Source: Streptomyces triticagri
GTDB lineage: Bacteria > Actinomycetota > Actinomycetes > Streptomycetales > Streptomycetaceae
Direction of reading: 5' to 3'
DNA length: 55,828 nt
Assembly (NCBI RefSeq): GCF_003429565.1
Contig: NZ_QUAK01000022.1
Location: forward strand, 1 to 55,828
Numbering within the stretch: position 1 is the stretch's first letter; the number at the start of each line of letters is the position of its first letter. A program made the position numbers and the translations under genes. The notes under the pieces were generated by a model, which ran no database searches, had not been told where the DNA came from, and worked only from the letters and a program-made list of their open reading frames with translations. This document shows positions 9,754-17,905 of the stretch, piece after piece.

Positions 9754-10887
9754 TCAGGATCGGCCGCTGGAGGCGAGTGCCAGGTAGACGGCGGCGAAGT
9801 CGGTGACGGCGATCAGCTCGGCGAGCGCCTCCAGGTCGCTGCCGTCGGCAGGTTCCAGTTCGCTGATGGCGGTGCCGTGGCCGAGGGCGAGTTCACGGGC
9901 GGCCGGTGCGGCGCTGAGGCCCCCGGTCGGACGGTCGCGAAGGAGGACGGCACGCGCGCGTAGTGCCTGTTCGTCCTCGACGCGGTCGCGGAAGAAATCG
10001 TCGGGATCGGCAGCCGCCGCGAGGTCACCGGCGAGCAGCGTGCCGTGCGCGGGCAGCGCCTCGGGGAGTTCCGCGGCGAGCGCCGGGCGCCCGGCCAACT
10101 CGGCGAGCAGGGCGGCGAATCGGCGGCCCGGAGGTCCGGCGCCCGGGCCCTCGGTCCAGATCAGCGGCAGCGACTCGTCGAGCTCGGCGGCGAGGGTCTT
10201 GGCCGGGTTGCTGTACGTGGCGATGGCCGGCCCGCAGCGCTCCGCCGTGCTGTCAAGGCGGTCCGCCACCTTCTGCAGCACGTCCGCCGGTGCGGTGATC
10301 AGGCCGGTCCGGTCGAGCAGGACGAGCAGCGGGGTGAGCAGCGCCCACAGGGCGTCGAGGCCGGCGGTCGCGCCCTCGTCGTACTCGTCGTGGGGCGGGG
10401 AGGCCATCGGGACGGTGAGGCCGTGTGCGCCCGCGACGGACTCGACGAGCGGGGAGCGCGGGGGCGCGACGGCGACCACGGTGCAGCCGCGCCGGTAGGC
10501 CTGGTCGGCGAGCACGCCGAGGCCCGGCTCGGAGCCGTCGGGGGTGGCGATGAGGAGCAGGTCGACCGGGCCGGCCCAGCCGGGCAGGGACCAGCGCAGG
10601 GCGCCCGCTGCGGCCGCCACTCCGGTGGGGTGCAGGCGGGTCACGGGACAGCCGGCGCCGGCGAACGCGCCGAGCAGATCGGCGACGCAGGTGGCCGCGG
10701 TGCCGGGTCCCGCGATCAGCACCGCGCGCGGGCGGCCGTCGGGCTTGAGCTCGGTGAGTCCGGCATCGGCGGAGTGCCGCAGGCCGGTACGGACCCGGGC
10801 GCCGGCTTCGGCGGCGCCGCGCAGCAGGCTCCGGCGGTCGGCCAGGGCGAGTGCTTCCGGGTCGTCGAGCAGCGATTCGTCGAGCAC
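9754..10887 (-). CDS. SIS-domain protein, phosphoglucose/phosphomannose isomerase-like
   Basis: 377 aa. It resembles the bifunctional phosphoglucose/phosphomannose isomerase family: two SIS (sugar isomerase) folds, the first around 50-180 (VLIAGPGTAATCVADLL, then DLLLIATPDGSEPG), and a second weaker half. Catalytic residues are not obvious, so it may be a sugar-phosphate-binding regulator or a diverged isomerase. GTG at 10887 has GGAGGC 8-9 nt upstream. It sits between phosphomannomutase and manA, a placement that is conserved (Rv3256c in M. tuberculosis, from memory) and suggests a role in mannose-phosphate metabolism. Confidence 0.85.
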   Translation of the reverse strand: MLDESLLDDPEALALADRRSLLRGAAEAGARVRTGLRHSADAGLTELKPDGRPRAVLIAGPGTAATCVADLLGAFAGAGCPVTRLHPTGVAAAAGALRWSLPGWAGPVDLLLIATPDGSEPGLGVLADQAYRRGCTVVAVAPPRSPLVESVAGAHGLTVPMASPPHDEYDEGATAGLDALWALLTPLLVLLDRTGLITAPADVLQKVADRLDSTAERCGPAIATYSNPAKTLAAELDESLPLIWTEGPGAGPPGRRFAALLAELAGRPALAAELPEALPAHGTLLAGDLAAAADPDDFFRDRVEDEQALRARAVLLRDRPTGGLSAAPAARELALGHGTAISELEPADGSDLEALAELIAVTDFAAVYLALASSGRS

Positions 10888-11003
10888 GGGGATCAGCCTC
10901 CGATGCGCGGGTGCCTTGGGGGCTTCGCTGATGGCGTCGGCCGCCTCGACGGCGGGCGAGGGTCGGGTGCACGGCCGGGCGGCCGTCCGGCCACCGTACG
11001 GGG

Positions 11004-11174
11004 TCAGTCGGGGCGGCGGGCCTCGTCGACCAGGAGCACCGGGATGCCGTCACGCACCGGGTAGGCCAGACCGCAGTCCTTGCCGGTGCAGAGCAGCTCG
11101 GTGTCCGACTCCTCGAGGGGGGCGTGACAGGCCGGGCAGGCGAGGATCTCCAGGAGGCCGGCTTCGAGCGGCAT
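11004..11174 (-). CDS. Trm112 family small zinc-ribbon-like protein
   Basis: 56 aa. Begins [20 protein letters not shown] and contains a CPAC pair (C13, C16) plus later cysteines in [14 protein letters not shown], the UPF0434/Trm112 pattern of a small zinc ribbon. Eukaryotic Trm112 activates methyltransferases; the bacterial role is not settled. The final residues [15 protein letters not shown] are typical of the actinobacterial members. ATG at 11174 with AGGGA about 8 nt upstream. It lies between the phosphomannomutase and SIS genes on the same strand. Confidence 0.9.
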   Translation of the reverse strand: MPLEAGLLEILACPACHAPLEESDTELLCTGKDCGLAYPVRDGIPVLLVDEARRPD

Positions 11175-11370
11175 GGGGTGGGTCCCTTCGGACAGCGGTT
11201 CAGAACAGTTCCTGCGGGCCCGGTCCCACGGGCTCGGCCAAGAGGTGTCTCCAGGGCCGTGCGCCGACGGAATGGGGCCTGGTCAGCCTACCGCCGTGCG
11301 GGGAGCGGTGCTGTGTCCCGGGGTGCGCCGGGGCGGCCGTTACCGGTTCGTGCGCGGGGCGGGCCCGCGG

Positions 11371-11398
11371 CCGGGGTCCACGCGCGCGTGGACCCCGG
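11371..11398 (-). terminator. Terminator-like palindrome after phosphomannomutase
   Basis: A 28-nt perfect palindrome with 12-bp arms CCGGGGTCCACG / CGTGGACCCCGG, starting 15 bp past the manB stop codon. It would separate manB from the Trm112-like gene at least partly. Confidence 0.75.
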
Positions 11399-11412
11399 TG
11401 CGGCGGATGGGG

Positions 11413-12774
11413 TCAGGCCCGTACGAGGGCGAGCACGTCGTCGCGGACGCGCTCCATGGTGGCGGTGTCCCGGGCCTCGACATTGAGCCGCAGGAGGGGC
11501 TCGGTGTTGGACGCCCGGAGGTTGAACCACCAGTCGTCGGCCGTGACGGTCAGGCCGTCCAGCTCGTCGAGGGTCAGTCCGTCCCGGCCCTCGTACGCCT
11601 CCCGTACGGCGGCGGCGCGGCCCTCCTGGTCGGCCACCGTGGAGTTGATCTCGCCGGAGCCGGCGTACCGGTCGTACTGGGCGACGAGCTCGGAGAGCGG
11701 GCCCTGCTGGCCGCCGAGCGCGGCCAGGACGTGCAGGGCGGCCAGCATGCCCGTGTCCGCGTTCCAGAAGTCCTTGAAGTAGTAGTGCGCGGAGTGCTCG
11801 CCGCCGAAGATCGCGCCGGTGTCGGCCATCTCCTGCTTGATGAACGAGTGGCCCACGCGCGTGCGGACCGGGGTGCCGCCGCTCTCCCGGACCACCTCGG
11901 GGACCGACCAGGAGGTGATCAGATTGTGGATGACGGTGCCCGAACCGCCGTTCCTGGCGAGCTCGCGGCCGGCGACCAGGGCGGTGACGGCGGACGGGGA
12001 GACGCCCTCGCCGCGCTCGTCCACCACGAAGCAGCGGTCCGCGTCGCCGTCGAAGGCGATGCCGAGGTCGGCGCCCTCGTCGCGGACGCGCTTCTGGAGG
12101 TCCACGATGTTGGCCGGGTCCAAAGGGTTCGCCTCGTGGTTGGGGAAGGTGCCGTCCAGCTCGAAGTACATCGGGACCAGGTCGAGCGGCAGGCCCTTGA
12201 AGACGGTGGGGACGGTGTGCCCTCCCATGCCGTTCCCCGCGTCGACGACGACCTTGAGGGGGCGGATCGCGGTGAGGTCGACGAGGCCGCGCAGATGGGC
12301 CGCGTAGTCCTCGAGGGTCTCGCGGGCGGTGATCTCGCCGGGCGTCGCGACGGGCGCGGGCGCACCGGACTCGGCCCACTGCTCGACCAGGGCGCGGATC
12401 TCGGCGAGCCCGGTGTCCTGGCCGATGGGGGCGGCACCGGCGCGGCACATCTTGATGCCGTTGTACTGCGCCGGGTTGTGCGAGGCCGTGAACATCGCGC
12501 CCGGCAGATCGAGCGCCCCCGAGGCGTAGTACAGCTGGTCCGTGGAGCACAGGCCGATCTCGGTGACGGACACCCCGAAGTCGGCCGCCCCGCGCGCGAA
12601 GGCGCGCGAGAGGCCCGGCGACGAGGGACGCATGTCGTGCCCGACCACGATCGCCTCGGCACCGGTCACCTGCGCGAAGGCGGCGCCGAACAGCTTCGCG
12701 AGGGACTCGTCCCACTGATCGGGGACCACTCCTCGCACGTCGTACGCCTTCACGATCTGCGAAAGATCAGCCAC
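11413..12774 (-). CDS. manB: Phosphomannomutase/phosphoglucomutase
   Basis: 453 aa cytosolic alpha-D-phosphohexomutase converting mannose-6-P to mannose-1-P for GDP-mannose synthesis. All four family loops are present: phosphoserine S98 in TASHNP, metal-binding DGDADR at 242-247, sugar-specificity GGEHSAHYYF at 324-333, and a C-terminal phosphate-binding region (RASNTEPLLRLNVEA). The GTG start at 12774 (VADLSQIVKAYDVRG) has AGGAGAGGG 7 nt upstream and is preferred over the GTG 33 nt further upstream. A strong palindromic terminator follows. It probably works with manA and the guanylyltransferase at 26863-27945. Confidence 0.95.
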   Translation of the reverse strand: MADLSQIVKAYDVRGVVPDQWDESLAKLFGAAFAQVTGAEAIVVGHDMRPSSPGLSRAFARGAADFGVSVTEIGLCSTDQLYYASGALDLPGAMFTASHNPAQYNGIKMCRAGAAPIGQDTGLAEIRALVEQWAESGAPAPVATPGEITARETLEDYAAHLRGLVDLTAIRPLKVVVDAGNGMGGHTVPTVFKGLPLDLVPMYFELDGTFPNHEANPLDPANIVDLQKRVRDEGADLGIAFDGDADRCFVVDERGEGVSPSAVTALVAGRELARNGGSGTVIHNLITSWSVPEVVRESGGTPVRTRVGHSFIKQEMADTGAIFGGEHSAHYYFKDFWNADTGMLAALHVLAALGGQQGPLSELVAQYDRYAGSGEINSTVADQEGRAAAVREAYEGRDGLTLDELDGLTVTADDWWFNLRASNTEPLLRLNVEARDTATMERVRDDVLALVRA

Positions 12775-12873
12775 GGCCAGCCCTCTCCTGAAATCCACTG
12801 CGGTCACCCAAAAGTACCCGGGTGCACGGACAACCAGGACCGGTCGGTCGGGACGGCCGTGCCGGACGCCCTG

Positions 12874-14490
12874 TCAGGGCAGCATCCAGCCCAGGACGAA
12901 GGTGCTCTGGGCCACCACGATCAGGCACATCACCAGGAGCAGTCCGAGGCTCCACGGCAGCACCTTGCGCAGCAGATCGCCCTCCTTGCCCGCGAGGCCG
13001 ACGGCAGCGCACGCGATGGTCAGGTTCTGCGGCGAGATCATCTTGCCGAGCACGCCGCCCGAACTGTTCGCCGCGGCCAGCAGATCGGGCGACAGGCCGG
13101 ACTGCCGGGCCGCGGTCACCTGGAGGGCGCCGAAGAGCGCGTTGGCCGAGGTGTCGGAGCCGGAGACGGCGACCCCGAACCAGCCGAGGACCGGCGAAAG
13201 GAAGGCGAGCCCGGCTCCGGCGGCGGCCACGAAGTGCCCGATGACGGCGGCCTGTCCGGACAGGTTCATCACATAGGCGAGGGCGAGCACCGAGGTGACG
13301 GTCAGGATCGCGAAGCGCAACTCATGGACGGTGGAGGCCCATTCGCGTACCGCCACGCGCGCGTGGAGCCCCAGTACCAGGGCCGTGAAAAGGCCCGCCA
13401 CAAGGACCAGCGTTCCGCCCGTGGAGACGAGCGGCAGGGAGAAGACATTGCCGCTGACGGGATCGCCGTCGGGATTGGCGACGTTGAGCAGCGGCCAGTC
13501 GAAGGAGCGGGTCGCCTTGTCGAAGAGGTCCTTCACGGGCGGGATCTGGGCCACCGAGAAGACGGCCACGATCAGGGCGTACGGGGCGTAGGCCCGGATC
13601 ACCTCGGGGCGCTCGTCGACGACGTCCAGGTCCTCGCTGCGCGCCCCCGTGAGGACGTCGGCGCGGACGCGTTCGTCGGCGGGCCTGCGGGCGCTCGGAA
13701 CGGCCACCAGGGCCGCGGCGCCGGCCAGCGCGGCGCCGATGTCGGCGAGCTGGGCGGACACGTAGTTGGACGCAGCGAACTGGGCCGCCGCGAAGGCGAC
13801 TCCGCAGACCACGGCGGGCAGCCAGGTCTCGCGCAGCCCGCGCCTGCCGTCGACCAGGAAGACCAGGATCAGCGGGACGATGAGGGCGAGCAGCGGGGTC
13901 TGGCGTCCGACCACGGAGGCCACCGAGTCCAGCGGAAGCCCGGTGACCTGCGCCAGCGTGACGACCGGTGTGCCCATGGCGCCGAACGCCACCGGGGCGG
14001 TGTTGGCGACGAGCGCCACCACGGCCGCCCGTACCGGATCGAAGCCGAGCGCGACCAGCATCACCGCACTGATGGCGACGGGTGCGCCGAAGCCGGCCAG
14101 CGCCTCGAGCAGTGCCCCGAAACAGAAGGCGACGACCAGCGCCTGTACGCGCGGGTCGTCGGAGAGCCGTCCGAAGGACCGGCGGAGGATGTCGAAGTGC
14201 TGGGTGCGGACCGTCATCCGGTACACCCACAGGGCGTTGACGACGATCCACATGATCGGGAAGAGGCCGAACAGGACTCCCTGGACGCCGCTGGACAGCG
14301 TCTGCCCGATGGGCATGCCGTACGCGATCCAGGCGACGAGCACGGCGACGGCGAGGCCGATGAGGCCTGCGAGGTGGGCCTTCATCCGGACGGCACCGAG
14401 CAGCACCAGGACCGTGATCAGAGGCAGTGCGGCGACGAGCGCGGAGAGCGTGAGTGAGTCGGCGACCGGTTCCAGTTGCTGTACGAACAC
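12874..14490 (-). CDS. lldP: L-lactate permease
   Basis: 538 aa polytopic inner-membrane transporter of the lactate permease family (TC 2.A.14), about a dozen hydrophobic helices. Signatures include AGFGAPVAISAVMLVALGF and, near the C-terminus, NSSGGVLGKMISPQNLTIA. It imports L-lactate and possibly glycolate by proton symport. GTG at 14490 (FVQQLEPVADS) is preferred: GGGAGG lies 5 nt upstream. A GTG at 14514 is an alternative. No lactate dehydrogenase or regulator is adjacent. Monocistronic on the minus strand between the DUF3499 gene and manB. Confidence 0.93.
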   Translation of the reverse strand: MFVQQLEPVADSLTLSALVAALPLITVLVLLGAVRMKAHLAGLIGLAVAVLVAWIAYGMPIGQTLSSGVQGVLFGLFPIMWIVVNALWVYRMTVRTQHFDILRRSFGRLSDDPRVQALVVAFCFGALLEALAGFGAPVAISAVMLVALGFDPVRAAVVALVANTAPVAFGAMGTPVVTLAQVTGLPLDSVASVVGRQTPLLALIVPLILVFLVDGRRGLRETWLPAVVCGVAFAAAQFAASNYVSAQLADIGAALAGAAALVAVPSARRPADERVRADVLTGARSEDLDVVDERPEVIRAYAPYALIVAVFSVAQIPPVKDLFDKATRSFDWPLLNVANPDGDPVSGNVFSLPLVSTGGTLVLVAGLFTALVLGLHARVAVREWASTVHELRFAILTVTSVLALAYVMNLSGQAAVIGHFVAAAGAGLAFLSPVLGWFGVAVSGSDTSANALFGALQVTAARQSGLSPDLLAAANSSGGVLGKMISPQNLTIACAAVGLAGKEGDLLRKVLPWSLGLLLVMCLIVVAQSTFVLGWMLP

Positions 14491-14639
14491 ATGGGCCTCC
14501 CGGTGATCGTTCACGGGTCGCCGAATCGTCGTGTCCGCGACAAGCGGAAGTCAATGGTCCGTACGGTAACGGTTGTTGAAGGGGAAACATCACGCGTCCA
14601 TAGGAGGACGGACTGCGGTGGAGGGGGCTCGGCCGCCGC

Positions 14640-15017
14640 TCAGGAGTCGGGTGACTTCAGTACGCGCAGATGCCCGCGGCGCGCGACCTCCATCGGGTCC
14701 GCCGCCCCGGGACCACCGCCACCGGCCTCGGCGGCGCGCTCCTGCGGGCGGGCGGCCTCACGCACCGCGTTCGCCAGCGCCTCCAGGTCGTCGCCGCTCG
14801 GGCGGGTCGGGCCGCCGGTGTCGGCGAGCCGGACCACTTCCCAGCCGCGCGGCGCGGTGAGGCGCTCGGAGTGCTCGGCGCACAGGTCGTAGCAGTGCGG
14901 CTCGGCGTAGGTCGCGAGGGGGCCGAGCACCGCCGTGGAATCGGCATAGACGTACGTCAGCGTCGCGACGGCGGGACGGCCGCAGGCGGTGCGCGAACAG
15001 CGACGTACAGGGCTCAC
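14640..15017 (-). CDS. DUF3499 family protein, four-cysteine zinc-binding type
   Basis: 125 aa. Four cysteines are arranged as C7-x4-C12 and C42-x3-C46 (RRCSRTACG, then EPHCYDLCAEH), a pattern that suggests a structural zinc site. The C-terminal 50 residues are Ala/Gly/Glu-rich. Function is unknown, but the gene is strongly conserved in actinobacteria next to the metallopeptidase gene (Rv3258c/Rv3259 in M. tuberculosis, from memory), here also divergent. The start is uncertain: GTG at 15017 gives a protein beginning directly before the first Cys, but has no clear ribosome site. Homologues are often annotated about 17 residues longer, starting with an ESRRGPLKSAVPSNV-like sequence that is also in frame here. 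Confidence 0.87.
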   Translation of the reverse strand: MSPVRRCSRTACGRPAVATLTYVYADSTAVLGPLATYAEPHCYDLCAEHSERLTAPRGWEVVRLADTGGPTRPSGDDLEALANAVREAARPQERAAEAGGGGPGAADPMEVARRGHLRVLKSPDS

Positions 15018-15400
15018 GACGTTGGACGGTACCGCACTCTTGAGCGGGCCGCGACGACTCTCCGCGAGGTCACCCCACCGTGTCGCCGCGAAAACGATCC
15101 TGCGCCGATCCGCGGAGCGCCCGCGCTGACCTGCGGGTACCTCAAAGGGCACTCGGGCCACGGGAGTTGGATCCGGTCACCAGTGGGCGGAAATGCCGTC
15201 ATTTGCCATGGGTACGACGGTCCGAGAGCAATCCGGAATCGAGCCCAAGAGTGGGTCGATCGGTCAGGAAACGACAGCAGCTGTGCCGTACGGACGTCCC
15301 GCGTCGGCACCGGAGCCCCTCGCACGGGTGAGGGGCCTCGGCAGGCGCCCTCCGGGCGGGCCGGGGCACCGTTGTCACCGGGGAGGACTACGCTGCGTCG
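15018..15400. other. Divergent gap DUF3499 / metallopeptidase
   Basis: 383 bp. It presumably holds promoters for both flanking genes, but no clear -35/-10 pair was recognised. A 7-bp hairpin GCCCCTC/GAGGGGC lies at 15315-15336, about 65 bp before the metallopeptidase start, and could affect its mRNA leader. Open frames crossing here do not look coding. Confidence 0.45.
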
Positions 15401-15862
15401 GTGATGGACAAGCACGTACCGCCCGGCACCACAGCACCCGGGCCCCGCCGCCGCGACCGCCACGGCCGCGGGATGCGCGGCCCGGTGGCGCCGCCCCAGG
15501 TCCCCCTGTCGGCGAGCAGGGCCGAGGGCTTCACGGATCTCGTGCAGGACTCGGTGGAGCGGCTCGAGCGGCGCTGGCCGCAGCTCGCGGACATCGACTT
15601 CCTGGTGCTCGACGTGCCCCGCCTCGAGGGCGGGGCGGAAGCGTCGGCCGAGGGACGCGAGGAGACCGTCCCCCTCGGGGGCACGGCGGAGGCGAACGGC
15701 GACCGTCGGGCCCGGATCGTCGTCTACCGCCGGCCGGTCGAGATCAGGACCAAGAGCCGCGACGAGCGCGCGGCCCTGGTCCACGAGGTGGTGGTGGAGC
15801 AGGTAGCCGAGCTCCTCGGCCTGTCCCCCGAGTCCGTGGACCCGCGCTACGGCGAGGAGTGA
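15401..15862 (+). CDS. Metallopeptidase-like family protein (DUF1025/zincin-like), active site degenerate
   Basis: 153 aa, no signal peptide. The N-terminal 30 residues are basic and probably disordered; the domain runs from about 35 to the end, with SERLERRWPQ-like (here SVERLERRWPQ), IDFLVLDVP, and RIVVYRRPVEIRT strands typical of the small zincin-like family. The expected HExxH reads H128-E129-V-V-V-E133, so the second zinc His is absent and the protein may be non-catalytic or use another ligand. Start is GTG at 15401 immediately followed by ATG at 15404; GGGGAGGA lies 12-15 nt upstream. It is divergent from DUF3499 and convergent with the DUF5719 gene. Confidence 0.85.
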   Translation: MMDKHVPPGTTAPGPRRRDRHGRGMRGPVAPPQVPLSASRAEGFTDLVQDSVERLERRWPQLADIDFLVLDVPRLEGGAEASAEGREETVPLGGTAEANGDRRARIVVYRRPVEIRTKSRDERAALVHEVVVEQVAELLGLSPESVDPRYGEE

Positions 15863-15923
15863 CGCGGTCCCGGCCGGAGCGCGCGGCGGCTCCGCACCGC
15901 CCTCGCGTCAGCCCTCCCCCGTG

Positions 15924-17477
15924 TCAGTCCTGGAGCACCGCCAGGTCCTGCGCCGCCTCGGGCACCGAGACCGTGCCCCGGTCGTCCGGCAGGGTCTGCA
16001 CGGTGAACATGGGCACCCCGTCCTCGTTCTCCGCGAGCGTCCGCGCTGCGTAGGCGGTGCCGGAGACCTGCTCGACAGTGAGGGCGTACGTGCCCTTCAG
16101 GCCACTCGGCACCGGCGGCTCGACCGCCTGCGTCGTGCCCTTCCTGACCGTGTACGTCTTGGTGACCGGGCGTCCGCCCTCGCTGCCCGCGGACGCGGTG
16201 ACCCTGACCTTCGCCGTACCGCGCGGAGCGGTGAGGGCGAGCGTGGAGCCCTTCGCCCGGTTGTCGGCGGCCGTCGCGCGCTCCCCCACCGGCGCGGCCG
16301 CCGGGATGAAGGCCATCTCCTGGTCGGCGCCCTTGCCGCGGGTGACCCGCAGGGCGGCGACCACGGGGGTCGAGTCCTCGGTCGGGGTGAGCACCAACGA
16401 ACCGGCCTCCCCCTTGGTCAGGTCGCCCAGATCGACGGCGGCCGTCATCCCGCTCTTGACGTGCAGGGTCTCGTTGCCGGCCGGGGTGATCGACCCCGTG
16501 CGGCCGGCGAGCGACACCTTGAGGTCCGCGTCGTCCTCGCCCGGGGCGAAGGCGAGCAGGCGCACCGAGGTGGCGTCCTTCGGGATGCCGGGCAGGACCA
16601 CACTGCCGCCCGGGTCGGCGGACGGCGGCAGCCAGTCGGCGCCCAGCTCGTCGTCGCGCGCCTGCACGGCGGCGCCGACCCGGCCCGTACGGGCGGTGAC
16701 ATGGGCGGTCACATTGGTCTGCGGCTCGTCGGTGAGGGTGGACAGCAGGACCGGGACGCTGGACTCGGGCGGCACCTGGATGCCCTCCCCCAGCTCGGAC
16801 TTGATGGCGCCCTCGCGCCCGTACAGCTCGATGTCGACCACGGCCGCCGTGCTGTCCGGGTTGGTCACATGGACGTAGTCGCTCCGCTCCTTCGCCGTGC
16901 TGGCGCCCGGGAACCAGAAGTCGGTGTCGGGTGTCGAGCAGGCCATCCCGAGCAGTCCACGCCCGCTGCCGGCCGGAACCTTGGTGGTCTGCTGCACGGT
17001 CCAGCCGGGCGCCAGGGAGCCGTCGGCCGAGCCGATGAGGGCGGGCGCATCGGCACCGGAGGCGTCCGCGGTCACCGCCTTGCCCGGCTCCTCGGGCGCG
17101 AGGAAGGGCTTGCCCTTGCCCTTCTTGTCGGCCTTGTCAGGCTTATCAGTCTTGTTGTCTTTGTCCTTGTCCTTCTTCTTGTCCTTGCCGTCGGCCTCAT
17201 CCTTCAGCTTGCGCTGGGCCGGCGCGAGTTCGGCGGAGCCCTTGGCAGCGGAGGACGAGCCGGCGGCGGACTTCGGCGTGAAGGAGGTGTACGCCGTCTC
17301 CGCCAGGTCCGACGAACTCGGCGCCGGGCAGAGCACGCTGGACCGCTCGACGGGCTTGCGCGCGGCCGCCGACGCGGTCTCCGTGCCTTGCGAGTCCGGG
17401 CTGGTGAGAGCGGCGAAGCCGGTCACGGCGACGAGGCCCGTGCCCGCTGCGATCAGGGAGAGGGTCGTGCGGTTCAC
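15924..17477 (-). CDS. DUF5719 family secreted protein
   Basis: 517 aa. An N-terminal signal/anchor (hydrophobic about 8-25) is followed by an AxA-like region at 36-39. A low-complexity Lys/Asp tract at about 89-123 precedes a long beta-rich extracytoplasmic region (about 150-510) with repeated valine-rich strands, resembling tandem Ig-like folds. Function unknown. The GTG start overlaps the glycosyltransferase stop by 4 nt (GTGA), so the two are translationally coupled and probably act together at the membrane, the glycosyltransferase making a polymer and DUF5719 acting outside. GGGAG lies upstream of the start. Two cysteines (C50, C180 region) might form a disulfide. Confidence 0.9.
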   Translation of the reverse strand: MNRTTLSLIAAGTGLVAVTGFAALTSPDSQGTETASAAARKPVERSSVLCPAPSSSDLAETAYTSFTPKSAAGSSSAAKGSAELAPAQRKLKDEADGKDKKKDKDKDNKTDKPDKADKKGKGKPFLAPEEPGKAVTADASGADAPALIGSADGSLAPGWTVQQTTKVPAGSGRGLLGMACSTPDTDFWFPGASTAKERSDYVHVTNPDSTAAVVDIELYGREGAIKSELGEGIQVPPESSVPVLLSTLTDEPQTNVTAHVTARTGRVGAAVQARDDELGADWLPPSADPGGSVVLPGIPKDATSVRLLAFAPGEDDADLKVSLAGRTGSITPAGNETLHVKSGMTAAVDLGDLTKGEAGSLVLTPTEDSTPVVAALRVTRGKGADQEMAFIPAAAPVGERATAADNRAKGSTLALTAPRGTAKVRVTASAGSEGGRPVTKTYTVRKGTTQAVEPPVPSGLKGTYALTVEQVSGTAYAARTLAENEDGVPMFTVQTLPDDRGTVSVPEAAQDLAVLQD

Positions 17478-17905
17478 TGCTGGCTCCCGTCGGGGCGCTC
17501 ACTGTCGGTGCGACTGCCGGATGATCCGGTTCCGGGTTCGTACGGGGACGTTCCGGGCTCGTACGGCGCGTGCCCGGGGTCGTACGAGGGAGGTCCGGGC
17601 TCGTACGCGGGATACGACGGGTCCTGGAGCGGGTCGTAGGCCCCAGGGTCGTAGGCAGGCGGGTCATAGGCGGGCGGGTCATAGGCGGGCGGCTGTCCGT
17701 ACGCGCTCTGGTGGCCGTACGCGTCGTAGCCCGCGTCCTGCTGGGGCACAGGGGCCTGCGGAGGCGCGGGCGGATACGGGGCCGCCCCGTAGGACTCGAG
17801 CGCGTACGGGTCCTGCTGGTGGGAGTCCTGCTGATACGGGGCCTGCTGGTACGGGTCCGCCGAGTACTGCCCGTACGGGTCGGCGGCGTACGGGCCGGTG
17901 GTGTA
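17474..17905 (-). repeat. Tyr/Pro/Gln low-complexity repeat encoding the glycosyltransferase tail
   Basis: Codes for about residues 1158-1300 of the glycosyltransferase. Degenerate units of DPY, YQQ and PAYDPP occur, with three near-perfect 15-nt copies of the AYDPP unit around 17645-17695 and later YEPG units. The amino-acid repeat is clear and the DNA repeat is partly degenerate. Confidence 0.8.

Noticed and set aside
11173..14457. Plus-strand open frame of 1094 codons
   Set aside because: It lies opposite phosphomannomutase and lactate permease and has the Gly/Arg/Asp/His-rich composition of an antisense frame; no domain.
15193..16053. Plus-strand 286-codon open frame overlapping the metallopeptidase gene
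   Set aside because: Its first part lies in the divergent promoter region and the rest is a shadow of the metallopeptidase in another frame.
17640..17700. Repeats in the glycosyltransferase tail considered as a CRISPR-like array
   Set aside because: The units are 15 nt, contiguous and in frame with a protein repeat (AYDPP); there are no spacers and no cas genes.
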